This document shows positions 1-8,000 of a DNA stretch of 33,853 nucleotides, piece by piece. The stretch lies in NCBI GenBank assembly GCA_030831085.1, contig JAURLT010000044.1, positions 1 through 33,853 of the forward strand, in the 5' to 3' direction. Source of the stretch: Gammaproteobacteria bacterium. Lineage in GTDB: Bacteria > Pseudomonadota > Gammaproteobacteria > Steroidobacterales > Steroidobacteraceae. Under the pieces are notes generated by a model. It did not search any database. It saw only the letters and a list, made by a program, of their open reading frames with translations, and was not told the origin of the DNA. The translations under genes were made by a program, and so were the position numbers. Numbering within the stretch: position 1 is the first letter of the stretch; every line of letters begins with the position of its first letter.

Positions 1-1
1 C

Positions 2-991
2 AATAAAAAAAGCGTTTGCCTTGACCTCAAGTCGGAGGCGGGCCGCGAGGCTTTCCGCAGGCTGGCGGCGACCTCGAACGTCGTCCTGAACAACCTGCGC
101 GGCGACCAACCCGCCAAGCTGGGACTCACCTATCAGGCCCTGGCCGACTGCAACCCGCGACTGGTCTGCGCCCACCTGTCTGCCTACGGCCGGGGCAACG
201 AGCGCGAGGGTTGGCCCGGCTACGACTACCTGATGCAGGCCGAAGCCGGTTTCCTTGACGTGACCGGCGAACCTGGCTCGCCGCCGGCACGCATGGGGCT
301 TTCCATCGTCGACTACATGACCGGCATCACCACGGCGCTGGCCATCACTTCGGCGCTGCTGGGAGTCGCCCGCGACGGCCGGGGGCGGGACATCGACGTC
401 AGCCTGTTCGACGTCGCACTGCATCAGCTCACCTACCCTGGCGCCTGGTACCTCAACACGGGCCTGCGCACCAGCCGTTTGCCGCGCAGTTCACACCCGT
501 CCGCGACGCCGGTGCAGCTGTTCCCAACGCGTGATGGCTGGATCTTCATCATGTGCATGACCGAGAAGTTCTGGCGCAACCTGGTCGCGGCCATCGGCCG
601 GGAGGACCTGGCGCAGGATCCCCGCTTCGCGACCATCGTCGAGCGCAAGAATCACCGCGATGAGTTGACCGCCACGCTCGACGAGGTGTTTGGCCAGGAC
701 ACCACCGAGGCCTGGCTGGGCAAGCTCAGGCACCTCCTGCCGGCCGCACCGGTCTTCACACTGCCCCAGGCCCTCGACAACCCCTTTGCTCACGCCATCG
801 GCATGGTGCGCCCCATCGAGCACCCGGACCAGCCGGGATTCCGGGGGCTGTCCAACCCCATCCGCCTGGACGGCGAGCGGCTGCCCAAGCGGCGGGCGCC
901 CGCACTGGGCGAGCACACCGACTCCTTGCTCCGGGAACTGGGCTATGGCGAAACGGACATTGCCCGGCTGCGGGCGGAGGGCGTGACATGA
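2..991 (+). CDS. Family III CoA-transferase (CaiB/BaiF), 5' end cut off by the window
   Basis: Members of this family move CoA between carboxylic acids in the cytoplasm through an aspartyl-CoA anhydride. The reading frame is open from base 2 and gives 329 residues up to the TGA at 989-991. The visible protein starts inside the Rossmann-like N-terminal domain at the conserved NKKSVCLDLKSEAGR stretch. It continues through PGYDYLMQAEAG, whose Asp (codon 224-226) matches the catalytic Asp of the family. The GRGRDIDVSLFD segment and the C-terminal LGEHTDSLL segment are also typical. Roughly 60 N-terminal residues lie outside the window. The stop overlaps the start of the next CoA-transferase (ATGA at 988-991), so the two are translationally coupled and may act on the same acid or as a heteromer. 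The substrate cannot be read from sequence. The frame opens with a run of seven A, unlike the GC-rich surroundings. Confidence 0.9.
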   Translation, partial: NKKSVCLDLKSEAGREAFRRLAATSNVVLNNLRGDQPAKLGLTYQALADCNPRLVCAHLSAYGRGNEREGWPGYDYLMQAEAGFLDVTGEPGSPPARMGLSIVDYMTGITTALAITSALLGVARDGRGRDIDVSLFDVALHQLTYPGAWYLNTGLRTSRLPRSSHPSATPVQLFPTRDGWIFIMCMTEKFWRNLVAAIGREDLAQDPRFATIVERKNHRDELTATLDEVFGQDTTEAWLGKLRHLLPAAPVFTLPQALDNPFAHAIGMVRPIEHPDQPGFRGLSNPIRLDGERLPKRRAPALGEHTDSLLRELGYGETDIARLRAEGVT

Positions 992-2097
992 AACTGGAAG
1001 GCGTCAAGGTGATCGATCTGTCGGTGTTCCTGCCGGGACCGCACCTCACCATGATGATGGCCGATCACGGCGCCACCGTGATCAAGGTGGAGCCACCTGG
1101 AGAGGGCGATCCAGGGCGCCACATAGGCCTCAGCCAGGGGGGGCACACCACCTTCTTCCGCAATGCCAACCGCGGCAAGCAGAGCGTGGTACTCAATCTC
1201 AAGGAGGCGGCCGACCGCGAGCGCCTGCTCGAGCTGTGCGACGAGGCGGATGTGTTCGTGGAAGCCTTCCGCCCCGGCGTGATGAAGCGACTGGGCATTG
1301 ATTATGAGACCGTCGCGCGCCGTAATCCGCGCATCATCTACGCCTCGATCTCGGCTTTCGGACAGGCTGGCCCCGAGCGCGACCTGCCCGCTCACGACCT
1401 GGCGGTGGAGGCATTGTCCGGCACCCTCAGCGTAAACCTCGGCCAGGACGGCGCGCCGGCCAATCCCTCGATTCCCGCAGCCGACATGGCCGCCTCACTC
1501 ATGGCCTTATCCGGGATCCTGATGGCCCTTTACCGCAGGGAGCAGACCGGTCGCGGTGACTTCCTGGACATCTCCATGCAGGACTCACTCATGGCCTGGC
1601 TGCCCAACGTCCTGGGGCCGGTGTTCGTCGAGAAGCGCGCACCCGTTCCCGCGCATGAGCGAACCTGGGGAGGTGCAGCCTTCTATCGAATCTACCGCAC
1701 CCGGGATGGCCGTCACGTGGCGCTCGGCGCACAGGAGCTGAAGTTCGTCCGCAACCTGCTGGGCGAATTCGGTCGACTTGAACTGGCCGAGCTGGCCGAA
1801 CGCGGCCCCGGGCCGCATCAGCTGCCGCTGGTCGAGTTCCTGCAGTCGAAATTCTCGGAGCGGACCCAGCAGGAGTGGATTGAGTGGTTCCGGGGCAAGG
1901 ACATCGGCTTCGCCCCGGTACGCAACCTGCGCGAGGCCTTCGATGCCCCCCATGTCCGCGAGCGCGGCATGTTACTGCTTGATACCGACGGCATCGAACA
2001 TATCGGGGTGCCGATCAAGTTCCGGGACGAACCCGCAAGGCCGAATCTGCACGTGCCCGCCCTCGATGAGCACAGTGAGGTTCTCGGCAAGGGCTAA
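988..2097 (+). CDS. Family III CoA-transferase (CaiB/BaiF), second of a tandem pair
   Basis: A complete 369-residue cytoplasmic CoA-transferase or racemase-like enzyme. The start LEGVKVIDLSVFLPGPHLTM is the usual N-terminal strand and helix of the family. NANRGKQSVVLNLK (about 59-72) is the CoA-binding region. Asp137 in LPAHDLAVEALSG is the expected catalytic aspartate. The C-terminal half (FRGKDIGFAPVRNLREAF) fits the small domain. The ATG lies inside the preceding gene's stop (ATGA), which fixes the start. It is clearly diverged from its neighbour: the active-site segment is PAHDLAV here and PGYDYLM there. A recent duplication is therefore unlikely, and two subunits or two steps of one pathway are possible. 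Alpha-methylacyl-CoA racemase activity is an alternative because the fold is shared. It ends 5 nt before the convergent slyD stop. Confidence 0.92.
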   Translation: MKLEGVKVIDLSVFLPGPHLTMMMADHGATVIKVEPPGEGDPGRHIGLSQGGHTTFFRNANRGKQSVVLNLKEAADRERLLELCDEADVFVEAFRPGVMKRLGIDYETVARRNPRIIYASISAFGQAGPERDLPAHDLAVEALSGTLSVNLGQDGAPANPSIPAADMAASLMALSGILMALYRREQTGRGDFLDISMQDSLMAWLPNVLGPVFVEKRAPVPAHERTWGGAAFYRIYRTRDGRHVALGAQELKFVRNLLGEFGRLELAELAERGPGPHQLPLVEFLQSKFSERTQQEWIEWFRGKDIGFAPVRNLREAFDAPHVRERGMLLLDTDGIEHIGVPIKFRDEPARPNLHVPALDEHSEVLGKG

Positions 2098-2102
2098 CCG
2101 CC

Positions 2103-2585
2103 TCAGTGATGGTGGCCGCCCGGGCCATGTACGTGGCCGTGGGCGAGTTCTTCCTCAGTAGCCTCGCGAACGTTCGAGATCTCGACGTCGAAGTGCAGCG
2201 TCACGCCGGCCAGCGGGTGATTGGCATCAATGGTGACCACGTCGGTGGCGACGTCGGTCACCACGACCGAGCGACTGCCTTCCGGGCCCTGCGCCTGGAA
2301 GCGCATCCCGGGCTCGACGTTCTCCACGCCCTTGAAGGCGCTGCGCGGCACGACTTGCACCAGGCGCTCGTCGCGCACTCCGTAACCCTGCTCAGGGTCG
2401 ATGCTGACCTGCAGCTTGTCGCCCTCGACCTTGCCCTCGAGGGCTGTCTCCAGCCCCGGAATGATGTTCCCGTGACCATGCAGATAGGCCAGCGGATCAC
2501 CGCCGCTGGATGAGTCCAGCACGGTGCCATCCTCACGGGTCAGGGTGTAATGGATCGAAACGACCTTCTGGTGACCGATTTTCAT
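2103..2585 (-). CDS. slyD: FKBP-type peptidyl-prolyl isomerase, SlyD-like
   Basis: A 160-residue cytoplasmic prolyl isomerase, chaperone and metal-binding protein of the SlyD type. The FKBP core is visible as DGTVLDSS, the loop DPLAYLHGHGNIIPGLETALEG (about 30-51) and the C-terminal strand GVTLHFDVEISNVREATEEELAHGHVHG. The middle part (about 70-125, DERLVQVVPRSAFKGV onward) is the insert-in-flap chaperone domain. E. coli SlyD has a long Cys/His-rich nickel-binding tail. Here it is reduced to GHVHGPGGHHH with no cysteine, so nickel binding should be weaker than in E. coli. The start is supported by GGGAG about 5 nt upstream. It lies 79 nt after the TonB receptor on the same strand and could be read from that transcript. 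Confidence 0.95.
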   Translation of the reverse strand: MKIGHQKVVSIHYTLTREDGTVLDSSSGGDPLAYLHGHGNIIPGLETALEGKVEGDKLQVSIDPEQGYGVRDERLVQVVPRSAFKGVENVEPGMRFQAQGPEGSRSVVVTDVATDVVTIDANHPLAGVTLHFDVEISNVREATEEELAHGHVHGPGGHHH

Positions 2586-2618
2586 GGGGGCTCCCGCGGC
2601 AAGAAGCCGACATGGTAC

Positions 2619-2658
2619 GCCCCCTGAGGGGCTGGCGCACCCCGGGCGGCGCGCCAGC
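2619..2658. repeat. Two adjacent inverted repeats between the TonB receptor and slyD
   Basis: GCCCC-CTGA-GGGGC (2619-2632) is followed directly by GCTGGCGC (2631-2638), a 12-nt loop and GCGCCAGC (2651-2658). They share two bases, so the two stems would be mutually exclusive at their edge. No T-run follows in the minus direction, so this is not a clear intrinsic terminator. It may attenuate or stabilise the receptor mRNA 3' end. Confidence 0.4.
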
Positions 2659-2664
2659 GCTGAT

Positions 2665-5397
2665 TCAGAACTTCCAGGACAGGTCGAGCTTGGCGGTCAG
2701 CCCTACCGTCTGCTCGAGGATGGTCACGCCCTGCTGCTGGATCTCGATGTTTGAATCCAGCAGGTTCTGCAGGCGCAGCTTAAGGCTCAGGCGTTCGGTG
2801 GGATACCAGGACCAGATCAGGTCCAGGGAGTCGAAGGGCTGCTCATAGGCATCGTCCGCCCCGTCGCGCCCGGCAAAGTAAATCCGCTCACCGTAGACGC
2901 TGTAGGCCAGCGATACGCTGTGCTCACCGCCCGGGGAGTCGTAACCCAGTTGCAGGTTGGCAACGTATTCAGAGTGCTGGGTCATGCGCCGGGTGTTGTT
3001 GGTGAGGTTGAGCGCAGAGCCGCCGATGACGATCTCGGAATCACTCAGCGTCAGGTTGCCGGACAGGAAGAACCCCTCGCTCCAGCCGTTGCCGCTTAGG
3101 AAGCCGAGGTCCATGAGGCCCTCGATTTCCAGGCCCTGCACTTCCGCTGAGTCAGCGTTGATGAAGGTCAGCGACACGTTGTCATCCGACCCCGAGGCCT
3201 CGACGGATTCGATCGGGTTGGCAATGTCTTTGTAGAACAGGGATACGGTCAGGTTATTGCCGTTGCCGAAGTACCACTCCCCTCGCAGGTCGAAATTACT
3301 GATGTCTGCATTGACGAGCGCAGGATTGCCCCGCACGCGCGCTTCGGTGAGCGGGTCGATGTAGGTGGATCCCGAGATCTCCCGCAGGTCCGGACGGGCC
3401 ACGGTCTCACTCCAGCCGAACCTCAGCTGGAATTCCTCGGCCCAGAAATCCGGCTTGATCCACGTGAGGGCCACAGCGGGATAAATGTCATCCTCAGCCG
3501 TGGCCAGGGTTTCGAGGCCCCCGGGCGGGACCAGGATCTTGCCGATGGCCGGATCGAACTGATACTGGTCGATGGGCACAGAAATCCGCTCGAAATCCTC
3601 CCAGCGCGCACCGGCAGTGACCCGCCAGGTGTCATTCCACAGGACATCCACCTTGCCCCAGCCTGCGGTGATGGTCTCCGCCGCCAGGTAGCTCTCGGTG
3701 CCGATACCACCGAGGGTCAGCTGGAAGCCGTTGTCCGGGTCGAGGAGGTTGCCATCCGTGAAGACTCCGCCTGGTGTGCCCGACAGGGCACTGCCGGCGA
3801 TGGTCGTGCCGAGACCGAGCTGAGTCTGCAGGTAGCTGCGTGCCTTCTGGTAGTAGTCGTAGCCGCCGGAGAGCTCCAGCAGGTACCTTTCACCCTCGAT
3901 CGGCAACATCAGCGCGGAGCCGTAACTTTCCGCCTGATCGTCCAGATCCGTAAAGCGATAGTCGGCCGCACTGAGCGATGGGCGGATGGAGGTGGCCAGC
4001 AAGGCACCCGTCGATGGATCGACGGCATCGATGGCCGAGAACTGGACCTCGGTGGGCAGGTCGGTGGTCGCCGTGGCGTCCGAGTAGTACCAATCGAAGC
4101 GCAGGTCCTCGAGGAAGCCGAACCCGCCGAGCGCCAGCGAATCCAGCAGGCCGAGGGTCTCACTGCCCAGGCGATGGGAACCACGCAGCTGCAGGATTTC
4201 CAGGTCGCGTTCCTCGAAGCGGATCCGGTAATTGCGCAGCTGCTGGCCGGCCGCCGCCTGGAAGTTGAAGTTGTTGCCAATGCTCAGCGAGGCTTCGTCC
4301 TCGGTGTTGCGCAAATAGATGGCCGTGGCCTCGACGCGGTGCTCCTCTGCCCAGTCGAGCCCCAAACCGACCGAGCCCGTCATCACCACCTGATTGGTGG
4401 TCCGCTCGGTCCGGAAGGTGTTCAGCTCCGGCTCCAGCACGCCGCGCACGATGCGCTCGCGGTTACGCCACTGGTTCTTGTAGTCGCCTAAAGCCAAGAC
4501 CCCAAAGCGCCATTGCTCGTCGCTGCCGAAATACCAGCTGTTGCCGGCGGAAAACTCTACCGAGGTATCCGGCGACAGGCTCTTGCCCTGCAGGTCGAGG
4601 TCGCGATACAGGCTGGTCGCCAGCTGCCGATTGATCAACTCTGCCTCAGCAAAGCTGTGGAACTCACCGTCCCTGAGCAGCGCCTGGTAAATGGACGCCG
4701 GGCTGATGTTGCCCTGATAGTCGCCGATGGCCGCCAGCAGCTCGGCAGGCAGGGCCCGGGTGCCGTCGTCGGTACCCCAGGTATCGTCATCACCACCCCG
4801 ATAACTGAAGCCGTTATTGGAACTCTCGGAGTTCCAGCCGGATCCCACCTGCAGGTTGAACACTGGCCCCTCCGGGATGCCGCGGGTGCGCACATCGACG
4901 TTACCGCCACCGAAGGCCGCCGGACGATCCGGCGTATACCCCTTCTGGATGGAAATGGTCTCGACGATCTCGGCTGGAAACAGGTCCAGAGGTATGACAT
5001 TGCGCGTCAGGTCCGGTGAAGGCACATAGGCGCCGTTCAGCGTGGTGCTGGAATAGCGCTCGCCGAGCCCCCGGATGTAAACGTACTGGTCGCCTACCAG
5101 CGTCACCCCGGGCAGTCGGCGCAGGGCCAGCGACACGGTGCTGTCGCCAACCCTGCTGATCTGCTCGCTGCTGACGATGTCGGCCACCACCTCGGCTTCG
5201 ATACGTTCCTGCAGGACGTCGGTGGCCACCGAGCGCTGGCGCCCCACCACCACGATTTCCTCGAGCTGGCTCGAGGCGGCCGCGATTTCTCCTGACGTCC
5301 CCTCTTCCTGGGCGGCCGCCGGCGCCGCATGCAGCGCTCCAGCGGCCAGACCGAACAAGGCGACACGGATTGCTTGGGTGAGCGGCTGAGTAATCAC
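2665..5397 (-). CDS. TonB-dependent outer-membrane receptor paired with a beta-helix lipoprotein
   Basis: A large TonB-dependent transporter of 910 residues from a GTG start at 5395-5397. I chose this start because ITQPLTQAIRVALFGLAAGA followed by LHAAPAAAQ is a clean signal peptide; a longer reading would overlap the upstream lipoprotein by 110 nt. After the signal comes a TonB-box-like LEEIVVVGR (about 45-53). The plug follows, with VSLALRRLPGVTLVGDQ, YIRGLGERYSSTTLNG (about 107-122), PLDLFPAEIVETISIQKGYTPD and AFGGGNVDVRTR (about 161-172). The remainder is a beta-barrel rich in aromatic and acidic residues, ending in the typical C-terminal Phe (LDLSWKF). The upstream lipoprotein gene ends 10 nt before the GTG, so the two are probably one operon and one surface system. 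The substrate is unknown; no riboswitch or Fur-like box was recognised. Confidence 0.92.
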   Translation of the reverse strand: MITQPLTQAIRVALFGLAAGALHAAPAAAQEEGTSGEIAAASSQLEEIVVVGRQRSVATDVLQERIEAEVVADIVSSEQISRVGDSTVSLALRRLPGVTLVGDQYVYIRGLGERYSSTTLNGAYVPSPDLTRNVIPLDLFPAEIVETISIQKGYTPDRPAAFGGGNVDVRTRGIPEGPVFNLQVGSGWNSESSNNGFSYRGGDDDTWGTDDGTRALPAELLAAIGDYQGNISPASIYQALLRDGEFHSFAEAELINRQLATSLYRDLDLQGKSLSPDTSVEFSAGNSWYFGSDEQWRFGVLALGDYKNQWRNRERIVRGVLEPELNTFRTERTTNQVVMTGSVGLGLDWAEEHRVEATAIYLRNTEDEASLSIGNNFNFQAAAGQQLRNYRIRFEERDLEILQLRGSHRLGSETLGLLDSLALGGFGFLEDLRFDWYYSDATATTDLPTEVQFSAIDAVDPSTGALLATSIRPSLSAADYRFTDLDDQAESYGSALMLPIEGERYLLELSGGYDYYQKARSYLQTQLGLGTTIAGSALSGTPGGVFTDGNLLDPDNGFQLTLGGIGTESYLAAETITAGWGKVDVLWNDTWRVTAGARWEDFERISVPIDQYQFDPAIGKILVPPGGLETLATAEDDIYPAVALTWIKPDFWAEEFQLRFGWSETVARPDLREISGSTYIDPLTEARVRGNPALVNADISNFDLRGEWYFGNGNNLTVSLFYKDIANPIESVEASGSDDNVSLTFINADSAEVQGLEIEGLMDLGFLSGNGWSEGFFLSGNLTLSDSEIVIGGSALNLTNNTRRMTQHSEYVANLQLGYDSPGGEHSVSLAYSVYGERIYFAGRDGADDAYEQPFDSLDLIWSWYPTERLSLKLRLQNLLDSNIEIQQQGVTILEQTVGLTAKLDLSWKF

Positions 5398-5407
5398 GGC
5401 GGCCAAC

Positions 5408-6997
5408 TCAGGGTGCGAACCATAGGGGCTGGTCGGCGTTGGCCGCACGCAGGCCAAAGGCCCAGGGCGAGGTCCAGTCGCTTCCCGCCTGCACCGCGCC
5501 GAGGCCGGTACCGGCACGCAGGGTGGTCCCTGCCTCGTTCACGATGTTGCTTGCCGTGGCATAGCCGCCTGCAACCAGCACGGAGACGTTGGCGTTGTCG
5601 GAGTCGGCGATGGCGAAGTTGCCGCTGTTGAAGCTGTAGTTGGCCCCGCTGGCGCTAGGGTTGGCCCCAAACCACCATTCGGTGGCCGGATCACCGTTGG
5701 GCAGGGTCATCTTGAGCAGTTCCTCGCAGGCATTGACGGTGTTGACGACCGCGAAGGCGGTGCCGGCCACCGCAGCCGCGAGCGAGCCCGAACCCGACAC
5801 GTCGAAGCACTCATTTGAGGTCCGTCCATTGACCAGGTTGCCGTAGCCGCCGTAGATGATGCTGTCCTCCAGCACCAGACGTCCGCCCTGGCGGATATTC
5901 AGGCCCTCTGAGTCGCCGTGGGTGCCGGCATCGTTGTTTGAGAGGATGCAGGTCATGTTGCGGATGGTCGGCTCGGAGACTGGCGTCAGGGTGTCGGAGA
6001 CGCCCGCGGCCGTACGGCCCGAGCCCACGTTGTCGCCCTCGACGCAGCCGTTGCCGTCGGTCTGCCAGTGGATGATCAGCGCATTCTCGATGGTGCCGAC
6101 GTAGCCGTCGGAGTAGTCGAGGGAGTCGTCACGGGCATACAGGACCACCACGTTGTTCACGTTGACCGCGCCACCAAAGAACTCGAGACCGTCGTCGTAG
6201 GTGCTGTAGACCTGAAGGTTTTCTACGGTAGTCCCGGAGCCGACGGCATTGAAGGTGATGCCGTTCAACTCGTCGCCAGGCGCCACCTCGAAGCCGCTGT
6301 GCTTGACGATCACGTAGCGCAGCACGCCGGAGTTGTCGGCGTTGTCGCTGCCGCCGTAGTTGGACGGCTGACCCTCGGAGACCACGTGGCACTGGTTGTT
6401 GGCCCGCTCGGCATCGCTGCAGTTGTTGGTGATGCCGTTGCCGTTGATGACCATGCCACCCCACTGCTGCACGTCGTTGGCCCCGGCCGTGCCGGAGATC
6501 GCATCCGTGAAGGAAGTGAAGGTGATCGGCGCCGTGGGCGAGCCGTTGGCGATGATCTGTGAGCCGCGGTTGACCAAGACATAGTCCGCCGCGTCCTGGA
6601 AGACCAGCGTATTCCCTGCCGCGATGGTGAGCTTGGGGCCGGTACCGCTGGCTGGGGCAGCGCCAGAAGTGACGTTCTGTCCAACGAACAGGCTGTCCTG
6701 GAAAATGTGCTTGCCGGAGATGAAGGGGATGGTCAGGTCCACCAGCAGCGGATTGGCCGCGCCCACGAAAGTCGAGTCATAGACGCAATTGGTGCCGTCG
6801 AAGTTGCCACGACGGACCTCGTTGGAGTTCTGGGGCGTGTAGGCCGCACAGGGGTTGGTGCCGCCGCCGCCAGAGTTGTTGGTGCTGTTGTCGACCGAGT
6901 TGTCGACGGTGGATACGTTGAGGTTGACACCGCCGCCCTCGCAGGCGGCGAGGCCGGCGACCGCGATCCCGACCAGCATCAGTCGATTCAGGTTCAT
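5408..6997 (-). CDS. Exported beta-helix-like lipoprotein, partner of a TonB receptor
   Basis: A 529-residue lipoprotein starting at the ATG at 6995-6997. GGAG at 7007-7010 is 9 nt from this ATG but directly abuts the alternative ATG at 7006, so the downstream start is preferred. The signal MNLNRLMLVGIAVAGLAAC has a lipobox at Cys19; Glu20 (not Asp) suggests outer-membrane sorting. A low-complexity Asn/Ser/Val/Gly linker (about 24-47) is followed by repeated short beta-strand units such as KLTIAAGNTLVFQ, SGVLRYVIVKHSG and GTTVENLQVYS. This pattern is what a right-handed beta-helix gives. Acidic motifs DDGLEFFGG (269-276 region), DDSLD (290-294) and EGDN (320-323) could bind metal or substrate. 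Eight cysteines follow the lipobox Cys, enough for four disulfides. It probably captures ligand at the surface for the receptor encoded next to it. I know no assigned function. Confidence 0.85.
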   Translation of the reverse strand: MNLNRLMLVGIAVAGLAACEGGGVNLNVSTVDNSVDNSTNNSGGGGTNPCAAYTPQNSNEVRRGNFDGTNCVYDSTFVGAANPLLVDLTIPFISGKHIFQDSLFVGQNVTSGAAPASGTGPKLTIAAGNTLVFQDAADYVLVNRGSQIIANGSPTAPITFTSFTDAISGTAGANDVQQWGGMVINGNGITNNCSDAERANNQCHVVSEGQPSNYGGSDNADNSGVLRYVIVKHSGFEVAPGDELNGITFNAVGSGTTVENLQVYSTYDDGLEFFGGAVNVNNVVVLYARDDSLDYSDGYVGTIENALIIHWQTDGNGCVEGDNVGSGRTAAGVSDTLTPVSEPTIRNMTCILSNNDAGTHGDSEGLNIRQGGRLVLEDSIIYGGYGNLVNGRTSNECFDVSGSGSLAAAVAGTAFAVVNTVNACEELLKMTLPNGDPATEWWFGANPSASGANYSFNSGNFAIADSDNANVSVLVAGGYATASNIVNEAGTTLRAGTGLGAVQAGSDWTSPWAFGLRAANADQPLWFAP

Positions 6998-7006
6998 GTT
7001 TACCAT

Positions 7007-7010
7007 CTCC
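7007..7010 (-). promoter_or_regulatory. Shine-Dalgarno GGAG that sets the lipoprotein start
   Basis: GGAG touches the first possible ATG (7004-7006) with no spacer but stands 9 nt before the ATG at 6995-6997. This favours the downstream start, which also gives the more regular lipoprotein signal peptide. Confidence 0.6.
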
Positions 7011-7088
7011 AGTAAGGCTGCCGTTTATCCGGGATCGGCATGTTCCGCGGCGGGCGTTGCGGTCAGGTGACCGGCAGGTTGCAGTTAT

Positions 7089-7121
7089 TTGACAGCCTCG
7101 TACCCGCGCGCCGGTTAAACT
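7089..7121 (+). promoter_or_regulatory. Possible sigma70-type promoter for the SYLF gene
   Basis: A perfect -35 hexamer TTGACA (7089-7094) is followed by TTAAAC/TAAACT at 7115-7121. The spacer is 20-21 nt, longer than the usual 17, so this would be a weak or activator-dependent promoter. It is the best candidate in the 186-nt region between the divergent lipoprotein and SYLF genes. The rest of that region holds nothing I recognise. Confidence 0.3.
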
Positions 7122-7183
7122 GTGGGAATTCCACCCGGTGCGGGTGGTCTCAAGGTGCGTACTCACAGCCACGGAGGAAACCG

Positions 7184-7990
7184 ATGCGCTCTTTTATCCT
7201 CGGCATCCTGACGTTCTGCGTCCTGCTCTCCGGCCCCGCCCGGGCAGAGGATTCGGAATCACTGTTGATCGACAAGTCCCTGATCGTGCTGGAGGAATTA
7301 CAGGCCATGCCGGACCTGGCGGCTCCTGACTGGCTGCTGCAGCGGGCCGAGGGGATCGCCATCCTGCCGGAGGTCATCAAGGCTGGAGCCATCGTCGGCG
7401 GCCGGGGAGGCAGCGGGGTGCTGCTGGTCAGGCGTCAGGACGGAAGCTGGAGCAACCCGCTGTTCATTGGCCTCGGGGCGGCCAGCTTCGGCTGGCAGTT
7501 CGGCGTCCAGGCTGCCGATGTCATCCTGGTGTTCACCACCCGTCGCAGTGTCGAGGGCATCACGGACGGCAAACTGACCCTTGGCGCCGATGCCGCAGCG
7601 GTCGCGGGCCCCGTGGGTCGGTCGGCGACGGCGGCCACCAACGTCACGCTGGACGCCGAGGTGTACAGCTATTCACGTGCCAAGGGCCTGTTCGCCGGCC
7701 TTTCGCTGGAAGGCAGCGTGATCGCCATCCGCGACGGCGCCAACGAACGCTTCTACGGCCGGGACGGCGTCATTCCCTCGGACATCATCGCCCCAACCGC
7801 GCCCCTCGCGCCGAGCCCGGCGCCCGCCCTGATGGAGGCCGTCTCGCGCCTCTCTGGTACCTCGAGCGAGCCACAGATGGCCCCGCCCGCGGGCGAAACG
7901 GAAACCCCACCCGCTGTTGAACCCACTCCTTCGGAAGGCGCCCAGAGCTTCCCGATGGAAGATCCCGCGCCGGGCGCAGAGCCGGGCTGA
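7184..7990 (+). CDS. SYLF-domain (YSC84-type) lipid-binding exported protein
   Basis: A 268-residue protein with an N-terminal signal peptide (MRSFILGILTFCVLLSGPARA, cut near ARA/EDS). The SYLF domain runs from about residue 25 to 205. Its hallmarks are ILPEVIKAGAIVGGRGGSGVLLVR, GLGAASFGWQFGVQAADVILVF and SYSRAKGLFAGLSLEGSVI. SYLF domains of eukaryotes bind phosphoinositides; the bacterial exported forms are poorly understood and probably act on periplasmic or envelope lipids. The last 60 or so residues are a Pro/Glu/Ala-rich, acidic, probably disordered tail. The start at 7184 is set by GGAGGA at 7173-7178 and by the signal peptide. The next gene begins 10 nt downstream on the same strand, so the two may be cotranscribed, though no functional link is evident. 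Confidence 0.9.
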   Translation: MRSFILGILTFCVLLSGPARAEDSESLLIDKSLIVLEELQAMPDLAAPDWLLQRAEGIAILPEVIKAGAIVGGRGGSGVLLVRRQDGSWSNPLFIGLGAASFGWQFGVQAADVILVFTTRRSVEGITDGKLTLGADAAAVAGPVGRSATAATNVTLDAEVYSYSRAKGLFAGLSLEGSVIAIRDGANERFYGRDGVIPSDIIAPTAPLAPSPAPALMEAVSRLSGTSSEPQMAPPAGETETPPAVEPTPSEGAQSFPMEDPAPGAEPG

Positions 7991-8000
7991 GGCTGCTGGC

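Noticed and set aside
1-20. The A-rich start of the window (seven A in a row) as an insertion or contig-end artefact
   Set aside because: It reads through in frame as NKKSVCL, matching the conserved family motif, so it is most likely genuine coding sequence.
2619-2658. Inverted repeats after the TonB receptor as an intrinsic terminator
   Set aside because: No T-run follows on the minus strand and the first stem is only 5 bp; kept as a repeat, not a terminator.
5398-5517. An N-terminal extension of the first TonB receptor to an ATG at 5517
   Set aside because: It would overlap the lipoprotein gene by 110 nt and place about 40 Pro/Arg-rich residues before a good signal peptide that starts at the GTG at 5397.
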